21,206 nucleotides of DNA from Haplomitrium mnioides (taxonomy: Eukaryota > Marchantiophyta > Haplomitriopsida > Calobryales). Numbering within the stretch: the first letter of the stretch is position 1; each line of letters opens with the position of its first letter. The notes below the pieces were generated by a model. That model did not search any database and was not told the origin of the DNA. It saw nothing but the letters and a program-made list of their open reading frames with translations. The stretch spans positions 1 to 21,206 of the forward strand of contig JBNGIS010009022.1 in assembly GCA_049999725.1 (NCBI GenBank). Direction: 5' to 3'. This document shows positions 11,232-20,327 of the stretch, piece by piece. The translations under genes were made by a program, and so were the position numbers.

Positions 11232-12189
11232 ATGTGGACGATGATTTGGGATCTGTGAGGGAATCCTTAGAGATTTCGTGGGCGGGGTTCTGCGGGACGC
11301 TTTGGAACTCTATTCCAAAGAACCCCTTCGGACTTGGTTCCGCGGGAATCTACAGAATCTTGACCCGCGAGATTCTTTAGACCCCCTGTTACATTACCGT
11401 TGTACTTGGATCTTCCTAACCACCCGATAGGACACGCATCGTCACCTCCTAATCTGAGCCAACGGGATTAACAACTATTCATCGGATCGGGCTCGCGGGA
11501 TCAGCGCAAGGGGGGGTATACCTTGATGGCCTTTGAATTTCTTCAGGTTGATGCACGGGCAATTGCAAGAAGCGACAGCAACCGCAAGACAAGGAAATCA
11601 CGCATGGTAAGGCAAGGGTGAGGATTCAATAAGGAATTACGTGAAGCGGGTGTACTAGCTCCAATGGGCCAGGGGGATTTAGAGGTGGACTGGAAGGGCG
11701 CCGAGAATCGCAGAGTGAGGAGCTCTGGATGCTCGGGTGATCCAGGTGAACTCGTCCTTGCCTGTGAACTAGAGCGGAGGTGGACCAATACGTTAGTTTG
11801 AAGGGATTTTTGACCTACTGAGAACTAAGGAGAGGCTGCCAAGTGAGGAGCTTGGAGTCGTCTCGGCATTTCCTTGTGCAAGCGCATCAGCCCAGAGTGT
11901 TCGGAGTACACTTTGGTGTGATTCTTCAAGTGGAGCTGAGAGGGGGAGGGGGCTGCGTTAGTGCCTACGCACTGCGTGGGATGACCCATCGAGGCTCGGG
12001 GTGGAGTGAGCTACCTGCAGCCGGGAAGATTGTCTCCTAGAGATGGGAGTCAAAGAAATCCTCTTCCTAGCATGAGGAAGTAAAGTCAAGGCTTCTCGCA
12101 AGGGAAGTTGAAAAACTATCTGGAGAGAAGGTAATAGTTGGTGGAATTCCAGAGGGCCTTCAAGGACTCTGTTTCTCTTGCAAATATTG

Positions 12190-12195
12190 TATAAA
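12190..12195 (+). promoter_or_regulatory. Candidate TATA box of the 5' LTR
   Basis: TATAAA sits in an AT-rich pocket (GCAAATATTGTATAAACTG) downstream of GC-rich U3. A start about 30 bp later would put R-U5 at about 250 bp before the CA at 12475, a normal size. No transcript evidence is available. Confidence 0.45.
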
Positions 12196-12476
12196 CTGTT
12201 TGTGTACATGTGTAGTTAGATTTCCTTTTTGCAAGTGTGTTCTAGAGATTTGTTAGATTAGTAGACATCAGACCAGTTGAGCAGACCCTGGGACAGATCG
12301 AAAGGGGGAGTCCAATCTCTTGACACAGTTCTGATAGCCTAGAGGTGAATGCTCTCTACCTCTAATCATGTAGGATATTTTAGGAGTTAGAACATATTAG
12401 GATAACTAGACACATTAGTTGTATCGATTCTGTGACAACCTTGAGAGGCGGAGTCCAGCCCTGTTTTGTTGAACAT

Positions 12477-12494
12477 TGGTGCAGGTCACAACAC
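12477..12494 (+). promoter_or_regulatory. Candidate primer-binding site
   Basis: TGGTGCAGGTCACAACAC begins one base after the proposed LTR end. The leading TGG would pair with the CCA tail of a tRNA. The rest does not match the plant tRNA 3' ends that I can recall (initiator Met, Asp, Arg, Lys), so the primer is unassigned and the site may be mutated or misplaced. Confidence 0.4.
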
Positions 12495-13020
12495 CCATTC
12501 TGCCCTAAGCACCAATAAGGTGGCAGGGCCTAAGTCATTGAGTCCTTTGAATAAAACGGAAGAATTACACAAAGCATAGCTGGAGTTTATGGATGTGGAC
12601 TTGGGAATGTTTGAGTAACTGACTTGGGTGCAACCAGAAGAGAGAGTGAGTGGTGTGTTAAAGGCTGGAAAGGAAAGGAAGAATCCTTAGAGCCTGAAAG
12701 TGGTAACTAACAAGGGGCCATATCAGAAAAGAACCTGAAAGCCCACGATCTGTCCTCCCTTGCCTCCAAAGAGGCGACTAAGAAGGTTAAGGCCTAAAAC
12801 AGGGGAGCGACATGAATTTTTGGCACTAGAAGGAGGGCCAAAGGTTTGGAGAAACCTGAGACCAACCCAAACCAGAGACATCGCTTTGTGCACTTGAGCC
12901 TCAAGTCAGTTTGTAAGAGAGCCACTTCTTAATAATAAAGCAACTGGGGGTTGAGACTGTTGAGGAAGAGTGGCGGAAAGAGGAGATTTCTGGGTGGAAG
13001 TGGCAGTGGCCAGTGGAAGG
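12495..13020 (+). other. Leader between primer site and gag
   Basis: No convincing coding sequence. It would be the 5' untranslated leader, the usual site of packaging and dimerisation signals, but none can be identified by eye. A stop in the gag frame at 12961 separates it from the first Gag ATG. Confidence 0.5.
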
Positions 13021-14559
13021 ATGGCCAATCCTATACCACCTTCTGGGCTTTGGAGGAGATTCAAGTACAAGTCCTTCAAGTGACGCCCGAAGGATGACCC
13101 AGACGCATGGTTGGATGACCTTGAGAACACTGCAGCAGCAAATGGGGAAGCCCATCTGAAGATTGGAATCCTACCAGCAGTGTTGAAGGGAGAGGCCCAG
13201 CCTTGGTACAAAGACCTGCCAGACAATGTCAAGAGGGACTGGCATACATTCAAGGTGGCCTTCATAGCGGAGTTCCGTGGGATTGGTGAAGAGACGGAGA
13301 CGGTGATCAAGATGGGTCAGCTGAGGATGAAGAAGAAGGAGTCTGTGAGGAAGTTCCTCCAACGGTTAAAGAAAGTGGCGAGGAAGCTATACCCACCAGC
13401 CACTAATGGAATGCTCACAGCATGGTTCTTGGTAGCGCTCCCCAGAGGAATTGGGACCTGGGTGCGCCAAATGGATCCATAGACTCTTGAAGATGTAGTC
13501 AATGCAGCCAGATCCCATGTGAAGGCTACTATCACCAGTTCCCGGAGGAAGGCAAGGTCCAAGTATGATTCTGATGATTCTTCGGACAGTGACAAAGAAA
13601 CGGATCAGAGTACCGAGTCCTCCTCGGAAAGCGAGAATGAGTTCAGCAGCAGGAGCTCAGAAGAGGACATGACATCCAAAAAAAATAAAATAAAAGAAGA
13701 ACCTGAAGAAGAAGAAGCAAGCCAAGGAGAGTAGTCATCTCAAGGGCGCCAGAAAAGGAAGATACAAGAAAGCTGAACCTGAACTCGAGGCGAGTAGGAA
13801 GCCAAGGAGAGGGATCGAATTGAGGAGCTGAGCGCCAAGATGGAGGCGATGAACATACTCTTGGCAGGAATCAAGCCGGAGGGCAGGCCCCTGCCAACTA
13901 GAAGAGTTGGTGTTTGGTGCGTCACGTGCAAGCAGCACAGACATTCCCCCCAGGAATGTCCAAACGACACAAATGTTGTGCACTATGTGAGGGAAGAAGC
14001 ACCATAGTACCTCAGAGAGGAAGTGGAGTATGTCATGGAGGAGGCCCCCAAAACAGTACATCAGATCAGTGAGGGACCTCGTACAATTCTGAACAGGCCT
14101 GCAGGAGGGAACGCAGGGCTTATAAATCAGTGGACTGCTAATCGGCCTCCCAGAACAACAATTATGGTTTGTTGGAATTGTGGCCAACCTGGCCACATTT
14201 CCTCTAGTTGTTCGGAGCCGCGGAAGAGCGGTTATGGCCAACCGCCTTCCTTGTACTTCCAATGCAAAAAGGAGGGGCATGTGGCCATGAATTGCCCAAG
14301 CAGAAGGCCAGATGCTGCTCTTGGACCAAGTGCAAATCCTCCTCCCCCCACAACTATCAATCTAATTACTCTGGAGATGGAGGAGGAAGCGGAATTGCTG
14401 GGTTGGGAGACACCAACTCCCAAGGATTGTTTCCAGGTGATGACCCGAGCAGGGGCGAAGGCCACGAAGAGAAGCCAGAGGAAGTCCGAGCGCAGAGCTA
14501 AGAAGGAAGTAGCTCGAGCGGCCTCGCCTCGAAGAGATTCAGATTATCGGATGGGATAA
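13021..14559 (+). pseudogene. gag: Gag polyprotein, seven internal stops
   Basis: Gag builds the cytoplasmic particle and packages element RNA. I start at the ATG at 13021 (MANPIPPSGLWRR), the first in frame after the stop at 12961. The capsid domain covers about 13084-13480: DPDAWLDDLE, then GEAQPWYKDLP and WHTFKVAFIAEFR, the typical Trp-centred core of Retrotrans_gag. A Ser/Asp/Glu-rich segment lies at 13555-13731, and a likely coiled coil (RDRIEELSAKMEAM) near 13820-13860. Three zinc knuckles follow: CVTCKQHRHSPQEC (13918-13959), CWNCGQPGHISSSC (14170-14211), and YFQCKKEGHVAMNC (14254-14295), whose first Cys is replaced by Tyr. The basic tail after VMTRAG leads towards pol. Stops interrupt the frame at 13081, 13480, 13732, 13774, 13780, 13795 and 14005. 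The terminal TAA at 14557 lies just past the point where the pol frame takes over (+1), so gag and pol may once have been one reading frame. Confidence 0.88.
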
Positions 14560-14690
14560 TCCAAAATGGTTCTACCCCAAGCAACAGGACCAAGTGAGGA
14601 AACAATTAGAGGCTTTGGAGGCTATGGAAGAAGAGTGGGCAACAGAAGAGACCCTCAAGGAGGTCCGAAAGTAGCAAGGGGGATTAGGAG

Positions 14691-15235
14691 GTGCAGAAGA
14701 CAGTTGCAGCTGCAGAAGAGGGGACAAAAGCCACCCCCTACAACATTCAAGCGAATGTAAGGAATTGTTTTGTCACGGCCACAGTGGGCCAACTGATCAA
14801 GGACAGCCCTCTGTATCGGAGACAACTCCAAGAATTGCTGATGGGAGCGAAGAGGAGAAGGAGGCTACTTGGGTGGGAGCTCCAACAGATTTGCAACTGA
14901 TCTGTGAGGACAATGGGGCCCTTGAGATCGACATCTAGATCGTAGGTTGCACATTGTCCTTGGTGCCCGTAGATGGAGAGGCAAACGTCAACATCATGGT
15001 GGAGGAGACTGCTCACAAGCTGGGATTCACGGAATTCCAACACACAGCCCGAATCATGAGGCTAGCAGATGGGTCGTACGTGAAGCCATTGGGCTCTCTC
15101 CTGCAAGTTCCAACATTCATTGGAGGGGAGGAATTCAAGCTCAATTACCTAGTAATGCGACCTGCGAGAGCATCGCCTTACCCGGTGCTGATCGGGAGAT
15201 CGTGGCTGTATGGGGCCAAAGTAGCGCACAACTGA
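14691..15235 (+). pseudogene. PR: Pre-protease linker and aspartic protease domain
   Basis: The linker holds TPYNIQANV and ATVGQLIKDSPLYRRQLQ (about 14720-14840), a block found ahead of protease in related plant elements and also seen in the minus-strand relic. Protease follows in another frame: LSLVPVDGEANVNIM (about 14955-15000) covers the active-site region, where the retropepsin D-S/T-G reads DGE. HKLGF and LADGSYVKPLG come next. The hydrophobic C-terminal motif is VLIGRSWLY (about 15185-15210). Pepsin-like proteases of this kind cut Gag-Pol as homodimers. Stops at 14936 and 15233 break it. Between protease and RT (15236-15750) is a long acidic, poorly conserved stretch, common in this position. 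Confidence 0.75.
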
Positions 15236-15759
15236 GGGAGCTCCACACTGTTGTTCGGTCCCAAAAGAACGACAATGCATTACGACCTTGTTTCTCACCT
15301 GGGGGAAACACAGTCAGAGGAGGAATAGGACAGTGAGTGGTCCAAAGAGGAGGAAGATTCAAAGTACCACTACTGGGTAAAAATCGTGAGTGAAGTGATA
15401 GAGGAGGATCTGTCGGAGGAGGGTGTAGTTTCCGTCAATCAAATCGAATTATCTACCTATGACGGAATAGAGCATTAGTGGGATGGGTCCGCGGAAGATC
15501 GGACTAGAGCTGAGGACACTAGGATCCGAAGGGGGGACAAATCCAAAGTACCTCATCGGATCCAGGGAACGGACACGGGGAGGTCCGCAGAAGCTCCTTG
15601 GGAGGAAGGAGGAGTGAGATTGGCTACCTTGATACCGGCAAGGCACAACAAGGGAAGGAATGAGATGGGGGTGGTGAGGGATACCCAACACAAGCAGTTG
15701 GTGGTCCGAGAGGGACATACTTTCCATATCGGATCCCAATTGCCCAAGAAAGCATAGCA

Positions 15760-16620
15760 GGCCCTCACCCAACTCCTACACAATTACAGTGACGCCTTTG
15801 CTTGGAGTCATGTAGATCTGAAGGGAGTCCCCAGGGAATTGGGGGAGCATAGGATTGACCTAGAGCCTACAGCAATACCAATGTGCCAACGACAATATCG
15901 GATGAATCCCCAATTCTCCCTACTTGTAAGGGAGGAGATAGACAAGCTCTTAGAGGCAAACTTCATATATCTTGTCCTCAACAGTAAGTGGGTGTCTCCC
16001 TTGGTTGTGGTACCCAAGAAGGTGGGGTAGGATGGGGAGAGGAAAATCCGTGTTTGCCAAGATTTTTGAAAACTGAATGAGGCCACGAAAAAAATCACTA
16101 CCCATTGCCTTTCACAGATAAGGTGTTGGACTTTGTAGCAGGGTAGGAGGTATACAATTTTCAAGATGGGTACTCTTGGTATAACCAGATCTGGATCCGG
16201 GAGGAAGATCAGCTCAAAACAACATTCACCACGGAATGGGGGCTGTTTGCTTTCAGGAGGATGCCTTTTGGCTTGTGCAATGCACCAGGTACTTTTCAGA
16301 GGATGATGATGAACATCTTCTACGACTACCTGAGAAAGTTCTTGGAGGTGTTCATCGACAATTTTGTGGTGTATGGCAAGTTGGAGGATCACGAGCAGGA
16401 TGTGAGGCTCACACTTCAGAGGTGTAGGGAAACTGGGCTAAGGCTGCACCCAGGAAAATGTTTCTTTGGGGTGAAGGAGGGGATACTCCTCGGACACCGA
16501 ATTTCCAACAGAGGCATTGAGGTGGATCAGGAGAAGATCACCAACTTGTTGAATGTAGCCTTTCCTACCAGTCTGAAGGAGGTGCAAGGCTTCTTGGGGT
16601 GTGTTAGGTACTATCAACAA
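15760..16620 (+). pseudogene. RT: Reverse transcriptase domain, second catalytic Asp read as Asn
   Basis: RT copies element RNA to DNA. HRIDLEP (15848-15868), YRMNP, and KWVSPLVVVPKK (about 15988-16020) are the N-terminal fingers. RKIRVCQDF is at about 16042-16066. The first catalytic Asp is in QDGYSWYNQI (Asp codon 16165). RRMPFGLCNAPGTFQR (about 16254-16302) is the diagnostic gypsy motif. The catalytic box reads FIDNFVVYG, with Asn at 16360 where the family has a second Asp. The thumb follows with LHPGKCFF, LGHRIS and QGFLGCVRYYQQFI. Stops at 16028, 16067 and 16144 and a frameshift near 16090 would remove activity even without the Asp change. Confidence 0.9.
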
Positions 16621-16719
16621 TTCATCGACCAATTCGCCTCAGTGGCTATGCCCCTCACCCAAATGACCAAGAGGGATAGCACATTTGAGGCCACCCCTAA
16701 AAGACTAGAAAGTTTTAGA

Positions 16720-17160
16720 GAATTGGAAAAGAGGTTGGCCAGTGCCCTTGTGTTAGTCCCTCCCAGCTAGGGAAGGCATTTCCATGTAATGATTGATGTA
16801 TCTGGGTTCTGCATTGGAACAGTGTTATCCCAGATGGATGATCAGGGACATGACCACCCCATCTACTTTGCTAGCAGGCTGCTAGCACCAGCAGAGAAGA
16901 ATTACTCTGCAACAGATCAGGAGGCTCTGGGAATTATATATGCCCTTAAGGAAGTTCAGGCATTACCTATTGCAGCACAAAGTGATCTTCCACACAGATC
17001 ACAATGCGCTAAAGTACATGGTGAACAAGCCAGACGTCACTAGTCGAATTGCAAGGTGGGTACTTCTGTTGCAGGAGTTTGACTTTGAGGTCAGGATCAA
17101 GCCTAGGAAGAAGCACAGCAATGCAGACTTCTTCTCCAAGATTGTAGGGCATGTCAACCA
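16720..17160 (+). pseudogene. RH: RNase H domain
   Basis: RNase H degrades the RNA of RNA-DNA hybrids. MIDVSGFCIGTVLSQ carries the first acidic residue (Asp codon 16795). FASRLLAPAEKNYSATDQEALGI carries the conserved Glu (16921). A one-base insertion near 16945 shifts the frame, after which FRHYLLQHKVIFHTDHNALK carries the next Asp (16997). ARWVLLLQEFDFEV and HSNADFFSK end the domain. A TAG at 16768 precedes it, where family members usually have Trp. Confidence 0.88.
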
Positions 17161-17189
17161 GCAACAGGTGGGAGATGAATTCTCGGATG

Positions 17190-18532
17190 AACACCTGTTC
17201 CAAGTGAAGGTGAGGAGGGCCACGGAGTACGGCCACATCATCGGGTTCCTTAGTTCCGCTCAACTGCCCCAAGACAATAGCAGAGAGGAGGTTGTTGTGT
17301 TCCTTAGAAAGGTGAGACCATACCTCTTGATTAAAGGATTATTACACAAGAGAGGTTATGATAGGATGATCAGATGCTGCTTAGAGCGGGATCAGTCCAC
17401 AGTGGTAATGCACGCGCTCCACGGAGAGGAGGTGGGAGGTCACTTTGCTGCTGACACAACCATCAAGAAGGTCTTGGATGCAGGATATTGGTGGTCTACT
17501 TTGCACAAGGATGTGCATTTCTGGGTAAGTAGATGTGATGCATGCCAGAGGACAAGGAGGCCTGCAGCAAACCAGCATCATCCTCTGGTACCCATCATTC
17601 CCTTGGCACCATTTGAAAAGTGGGGGATCAACTTTGTCGGTCCCATTGCACCTTCCACTCGGAAGGGCAATAGGTACATTCTGTTGGCCACAAATTATGC
17701 CACAAAGTGGGTGGAGGCCAGAGCAATGAGGAAGAATGATGCCAAGACAATGGCAGCCTTCCTATAGGAGCAAATGTTCTGCAGGTTTGGACCTCCTCTG
17801 GAGCTGATCAGTGATCAAGAGACACACTTCATCAATCAGGTGATCAAAGACCTGACCAATCGGTACTTGGTCAAGCACAGGAGGACCACAGCTTACCACC
17901 CCAAGGCTAATGGCCTAACAGAAAGGGCCAATGGAATCATGGGCAAAATACTGACCAAGACAGTAGCAACAAACAAAGCGGATTGGGACCTGAAGCTGCT
18001 TACTGCCACCCATGCCTACAATTTGGCTTACAAGACCACAACAGGGCATAGTCCTTACTTTTTGGTCTTTGGACAACATGCCTTGTTGCCAGTGGAGTAT
18101 GAGGTACCTACAAGAAGGATTCTGGAGTAGGAAAGAATGGCTGAAGATCAGAGTAGAAGGGAGAGGCTCTATCAACTGGAGAATTTGGAGGAGACTAGGG
18201 AGTTAGCCCAAGGAAGGTTGGAGCACCAATAGGAACTTAGGAAGAAACAGCATGACAAGAAGCTCAAACCAGGTGACCTCTGAGAGGGAAACTTGGTGTT
18301 GTTATATGACAATAGGTTTGTGCATTTTCTTGGAAAATTGCACACAAGATGGATGGGGCCATTCATTCTGAAGAAGCTCCACAGGAATAGGTCATCAGAG
18401 CTAGAGACGCTGGAGGGTCACAAGTTTGCCAACTGAGTGCACTTCGACAGGCTGAAGAGGTACAAAAATCAGGAGGAATCGGAAGAGGGCCCAACTGTGA
18501 CCTCATCAAGGGTGTCCAGCAACCAGAGGTAA
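17190..18532 (+). pseudogene. IN: Integrase domain, first catalytic Asp read as Asn
   Basis: Integrase inserts the cDNA into the host genome. The HHCC zinc-binding domain has His at 17420 and 17441 (HGEEVGGH) and Cys at 17534 and 17543 (CDAC). The core starts at WGINFVGP, where Asn (17630) stands for the first Asp of the D-D-E triad. The second Asp is in ISDQETHF (17813) and the Glu in GLTERANG (17921). TAYHPKANG and AYNLAYKTTTGHSPYFLVFG confirm the family. The C-terminal part has KPGDL, LLYDNRF, RWMGPF and HFDRLKRYK, the gypsy GPY/F-type module, and then ends at a TAA (18530) without a chromodomain. Stops lie at 17765, 18128, 18230, 18281 and 18434. Confidence 0.9.
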
Positions 18533-18675
18533 GCTCTTATGTGGGTGTGTGTGTTTTGTGGGGGGTGTTTTGTGGGGTTGTTTTGCAGGAGTACAAAATT
18601 TGAGCCAGCGACCAACAGCAGAGGCACCCACCAATTGAGAGAGAAGAAGTGTGTTCGCGGGGACACTTCACACTT
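18533..18675 (+). other. 3' untranslated spacer with a G/T-rich run
   Basis: This short spacer lies between the end of pol and the polypurine tract. Positions 18541-18590 are strikingly G/T-rich, with G-runs at 18543-18545, 18560-18565 and 18574-18577. There is no coding signal. Confidence 0.6.
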
Positions 18676-18685
18676 GAAGGGGGAG
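18676..18685 (+). promoter_or_regulatory. Polypurine tract
   Basis: GAAGGGGGAG lies three bases before the TG of the 3' LTR. It would resist RNase H and prime plus-strand DNA synthesis. Its position fixes 18689 as the LTR start. Confidence 0.9.
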
Positions 18686-18688
18686 TTA

Positions 18689-20327
18689 TGTCAGCCAGCG
18701 ATTCAGGTACCTAAAGCATAATTCAAGAAATCGGAAGAATCTCTGGGGCAATGACCCTTGGCAATTGTGAAGGCCTCTCTGAAACAACGGATTACTCTCA
18801 AACAACTAATAAGAGTAGGGCGCATGATTCCTAGGAGGAGAACAGGATCATGGCGGAAGGATGAGTAGAGGGCAGTGATCACCAACCAGAGGAGGGATCC
18901 TAATTCAAAATCCGAAGCAGGCCAGCGAGAATCCGTAGACCTCAAGAGGAGACAGGGATCGAGGCCGAGCAAGGGGGAGAGGAACGCCCAATCCAGGCGA
19001 AGCGATCCGAGAAAGAAGAACGGATCCATAAGCAGAAATCTGAAGGCACTAAGAGGAGGCAAATCGTGGACTTGTCCTGCAGCAGCCACAAATCAAGAAG
19101 CAAGGATCGGGGACGAAATGAGGAGGCGAGGTCGTCACAAGGGCGAGCTAGGCCAGGGAAGAGGGACGCCTCGATCCCGCAAGCAAGAGCGCGCCCTGCA
19201 AGGGCCGATCGAGCTCACTCTTTGAATCTGCAGATCCTAGCAGAAACGTGGAGTTACTTAAAGGCCCCGCGAGATTCCACGGAAACGTGGCGTCTCTGGA
19301 GCGATTCACAGGATTCTACAGAAGGCGTGGCAGCCCCAGGGAGTCCGAGGATCTGCGAGAAGCTGCCTTCCTAAAAGGGGATCCCACTTAACAGGGTTTC
19401 GATCTGTCTTAAGACGTGGGGACCCCACTTAAGAGGGATCCGCAAAGAGTCCAACCGGGGAACGAGGAGGAAGACATGAAATGGTGACATATCGTTGTTT
19501 TGGCCAAAGGAAAACATAAGAGTGCCGGAAGGGTGATTTATCATAGATCCGAGCGGAAGAGGATCGAGGAAGTCGAAGGGAAATTTAGCGCGAATTCGAT
19601 AGGAGGAAAAGCAGAAGAGAGTCGAAAGGGAGACAAATCACCGAATGACCCGACAAAGAGCGAGTGGAGGCAAAAAGGCAACTTATCAGCGATCTGGTCC
19701 AACGAAGAGCGACAGTGCTGAAACAGTGATCCATCGCGAACCGTCAAATGGGAAGAAGGCTGAGCCAGAAAGGCGATATGACGCCAATCCGGTTGGGGGA
19801 AACGAAGGGTACGCCAAAAAGGGGATGTATTGATGAATCAAAGAGCAAGATAAAGAGGGCCGGAAAATCGAGTTAATGCCGGTGTGACTGATGGAGGAGC
19901 AAGCGACGCCGAAAGGGTGATTCTTTGCAGCTTCGGCATGACTTACGGAGAAAGTTCGACGGGGTACAACCGCAGCATTTGAAAGTTCGAGAGGGGCAAA
20001 TGGTCCAAAAGGGCATTGTAGTTCTTATATCGAGCTTTTGGAAATATTAACGAAGAAAGCCTCGGGCGCGCATAGTTCTTATTTCGAAAGAACAACGAAA
20101 CGGTGACATCGGCATAAGTTCTTACTCAGCGAACGAAGTGAAGCCGCAGAGGTTCTTCGGATGACGTAACGAGTGCAGAGAGTCCGCACAGGGTTTCGAA
20201 AACGTGGACAAAGGAGAGAGAAGTCTACGTGTCAACTTCGGAAGAGGGGTCAACACGACGATCCGCCTACCCCCTTGTAGAGCGGCGTCGGGCGACGGCC
20301 TTCAAACGATGTGGCGCTCTCAGACGC
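18689..20327 (+). repeat. 3' LTR, truncated
   Basis: It matches 9329-10969 from the TGTCAGCCAGCG start to AGACGC at 20327, then homology stops abruptly. The missing part corresponds to most of the promoter repeats and all of the proposed TATA and R-U5. The cause may be a deletion, or insertion of another element at 20328; the next bases are TGTCGTG. It contains ACGTGGC at 19285-19291 and one copy of the about 88-bp U3 repeat. Confidence 0.93.

Larger units (their letters stand above)
9329..12475 (+). repeat. 5' LTR (end inferred)
   Basis: The start is certain: TGTCAGCCAGCGATTCA matches the other two LTR starts. Positions 9329-10969 are confirmed by alignment to the 3' LTR (18689-20327). Beyond 10969 no second copy exists in the window. 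I place the end at the CA at 12474-12475 for two reasons: TGG follows one base later, as a primer site should, and a TATAAA at 12190 lies about 280 bp upstream, leaving a sensible R-U5. A shorter LTR ending near 11410 (before TGGATC) cannot be excluded. The U3 part is GC-rich with about 88-bp repeats at 10871-11231, ACGTGGC motifs at 9965 and 11225, and an inverted repeat at 10012-10071. Confidence 0.8.
14543..18532 (+). pseudogene. pol: Pol polyprotein (PR-RT-RH-IN), 15 internal stops and several frameshifts
   Basis: The four Pol enzymes are all recognisable in order. The frame is 2 at 14543-14672, 3 at about 14690-14848, 2 to about 16090, 1 to about 16945, and 2 to the TAA at 18530. Two shifts can be localised: one base missing in the A-run at 16088-16094, and one extra base near 16945-16950. 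Internal stops lie at 14672, 14936, 15233, 15326, 15476, 15755, 16028, 16067, 16144, 16768, 17765, 18128, 18230, 18281 and 18434. Several sit where the family has Trp or Gln, as expected from transitions. IIGWDNPKWF at 14543 marks the linker entering Pol. No chromodomain, extra ORF or envelope-like gene follows. The domains are described separately. Confidence 0.92.
9329..20327 (+). mobile_element. Defective Ty3/gypsy LTR retrotransposon, non-chromodomain, 3' LTR truncated
   Basis: The element has two LTRs in direct orientation (starting at 9329 and 18689), a primer-site candidate, gag, pol in the order protease, reverse transcriptase, RNase H, integrase, and a polypurine tract abutting the 3' LTR. 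Integrase after RNase H defines Ty3/gypsy rather than Ty1/copia. No chromodomain follows integrase, no envelope-like gene is present, and the LTRs are long, all of which point away from chromoviruses and towards the Tat/Athila/Ogre side of the family; the exact lineage is not decidable by eye. Over the first 155 bp the two LTRs differ at roughly 14 sites by hand count, so the insertion is not recent. Gag and pol carry 22 internal stops and several frameshifts. The possible target duplication on the left is ATATT (9324-9328); the right partner is lost with the 3' LTR end. Confidence 0.93.

Noticed and set aside
10847-11380. Open frame of 177 codons in the LTR
   Set aside because: It spans the about 88-bp U3 repeats and has no recognisable domain; the matching stretch is lost in the 3' LTR. 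Treated as non-coding.
11507-11520. Polypurine-like GCAAGGGGGGGTATA inside the 5' LTR, suggesting a nested LTR boundary
   Set aside because: It is not followed by the family TGTCAGCC start or any other visible LTR start; it is simply a G-run.
13735-14280. Minus-strand open frame of 181 codons opposite gag
   Set aside because: Antisense of the nucleocapsid region; the plus strand has three zinc knuckles, which settles the coding strand.
14513-14560. Programmed +1 frameshift between gag and pol
   Set aside because: Gag and pol frames overlap here, but other indels lie nearby (about 14690 and 14848) and no slippery site is evident. Mutation explains it as well.
15808-16392. Minus-strand open frame of 194 codons opposite RT
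   Set aside because: The plus strand carries diagnostic RT motifs; the minus frame is a shadow kept open by codon bias.
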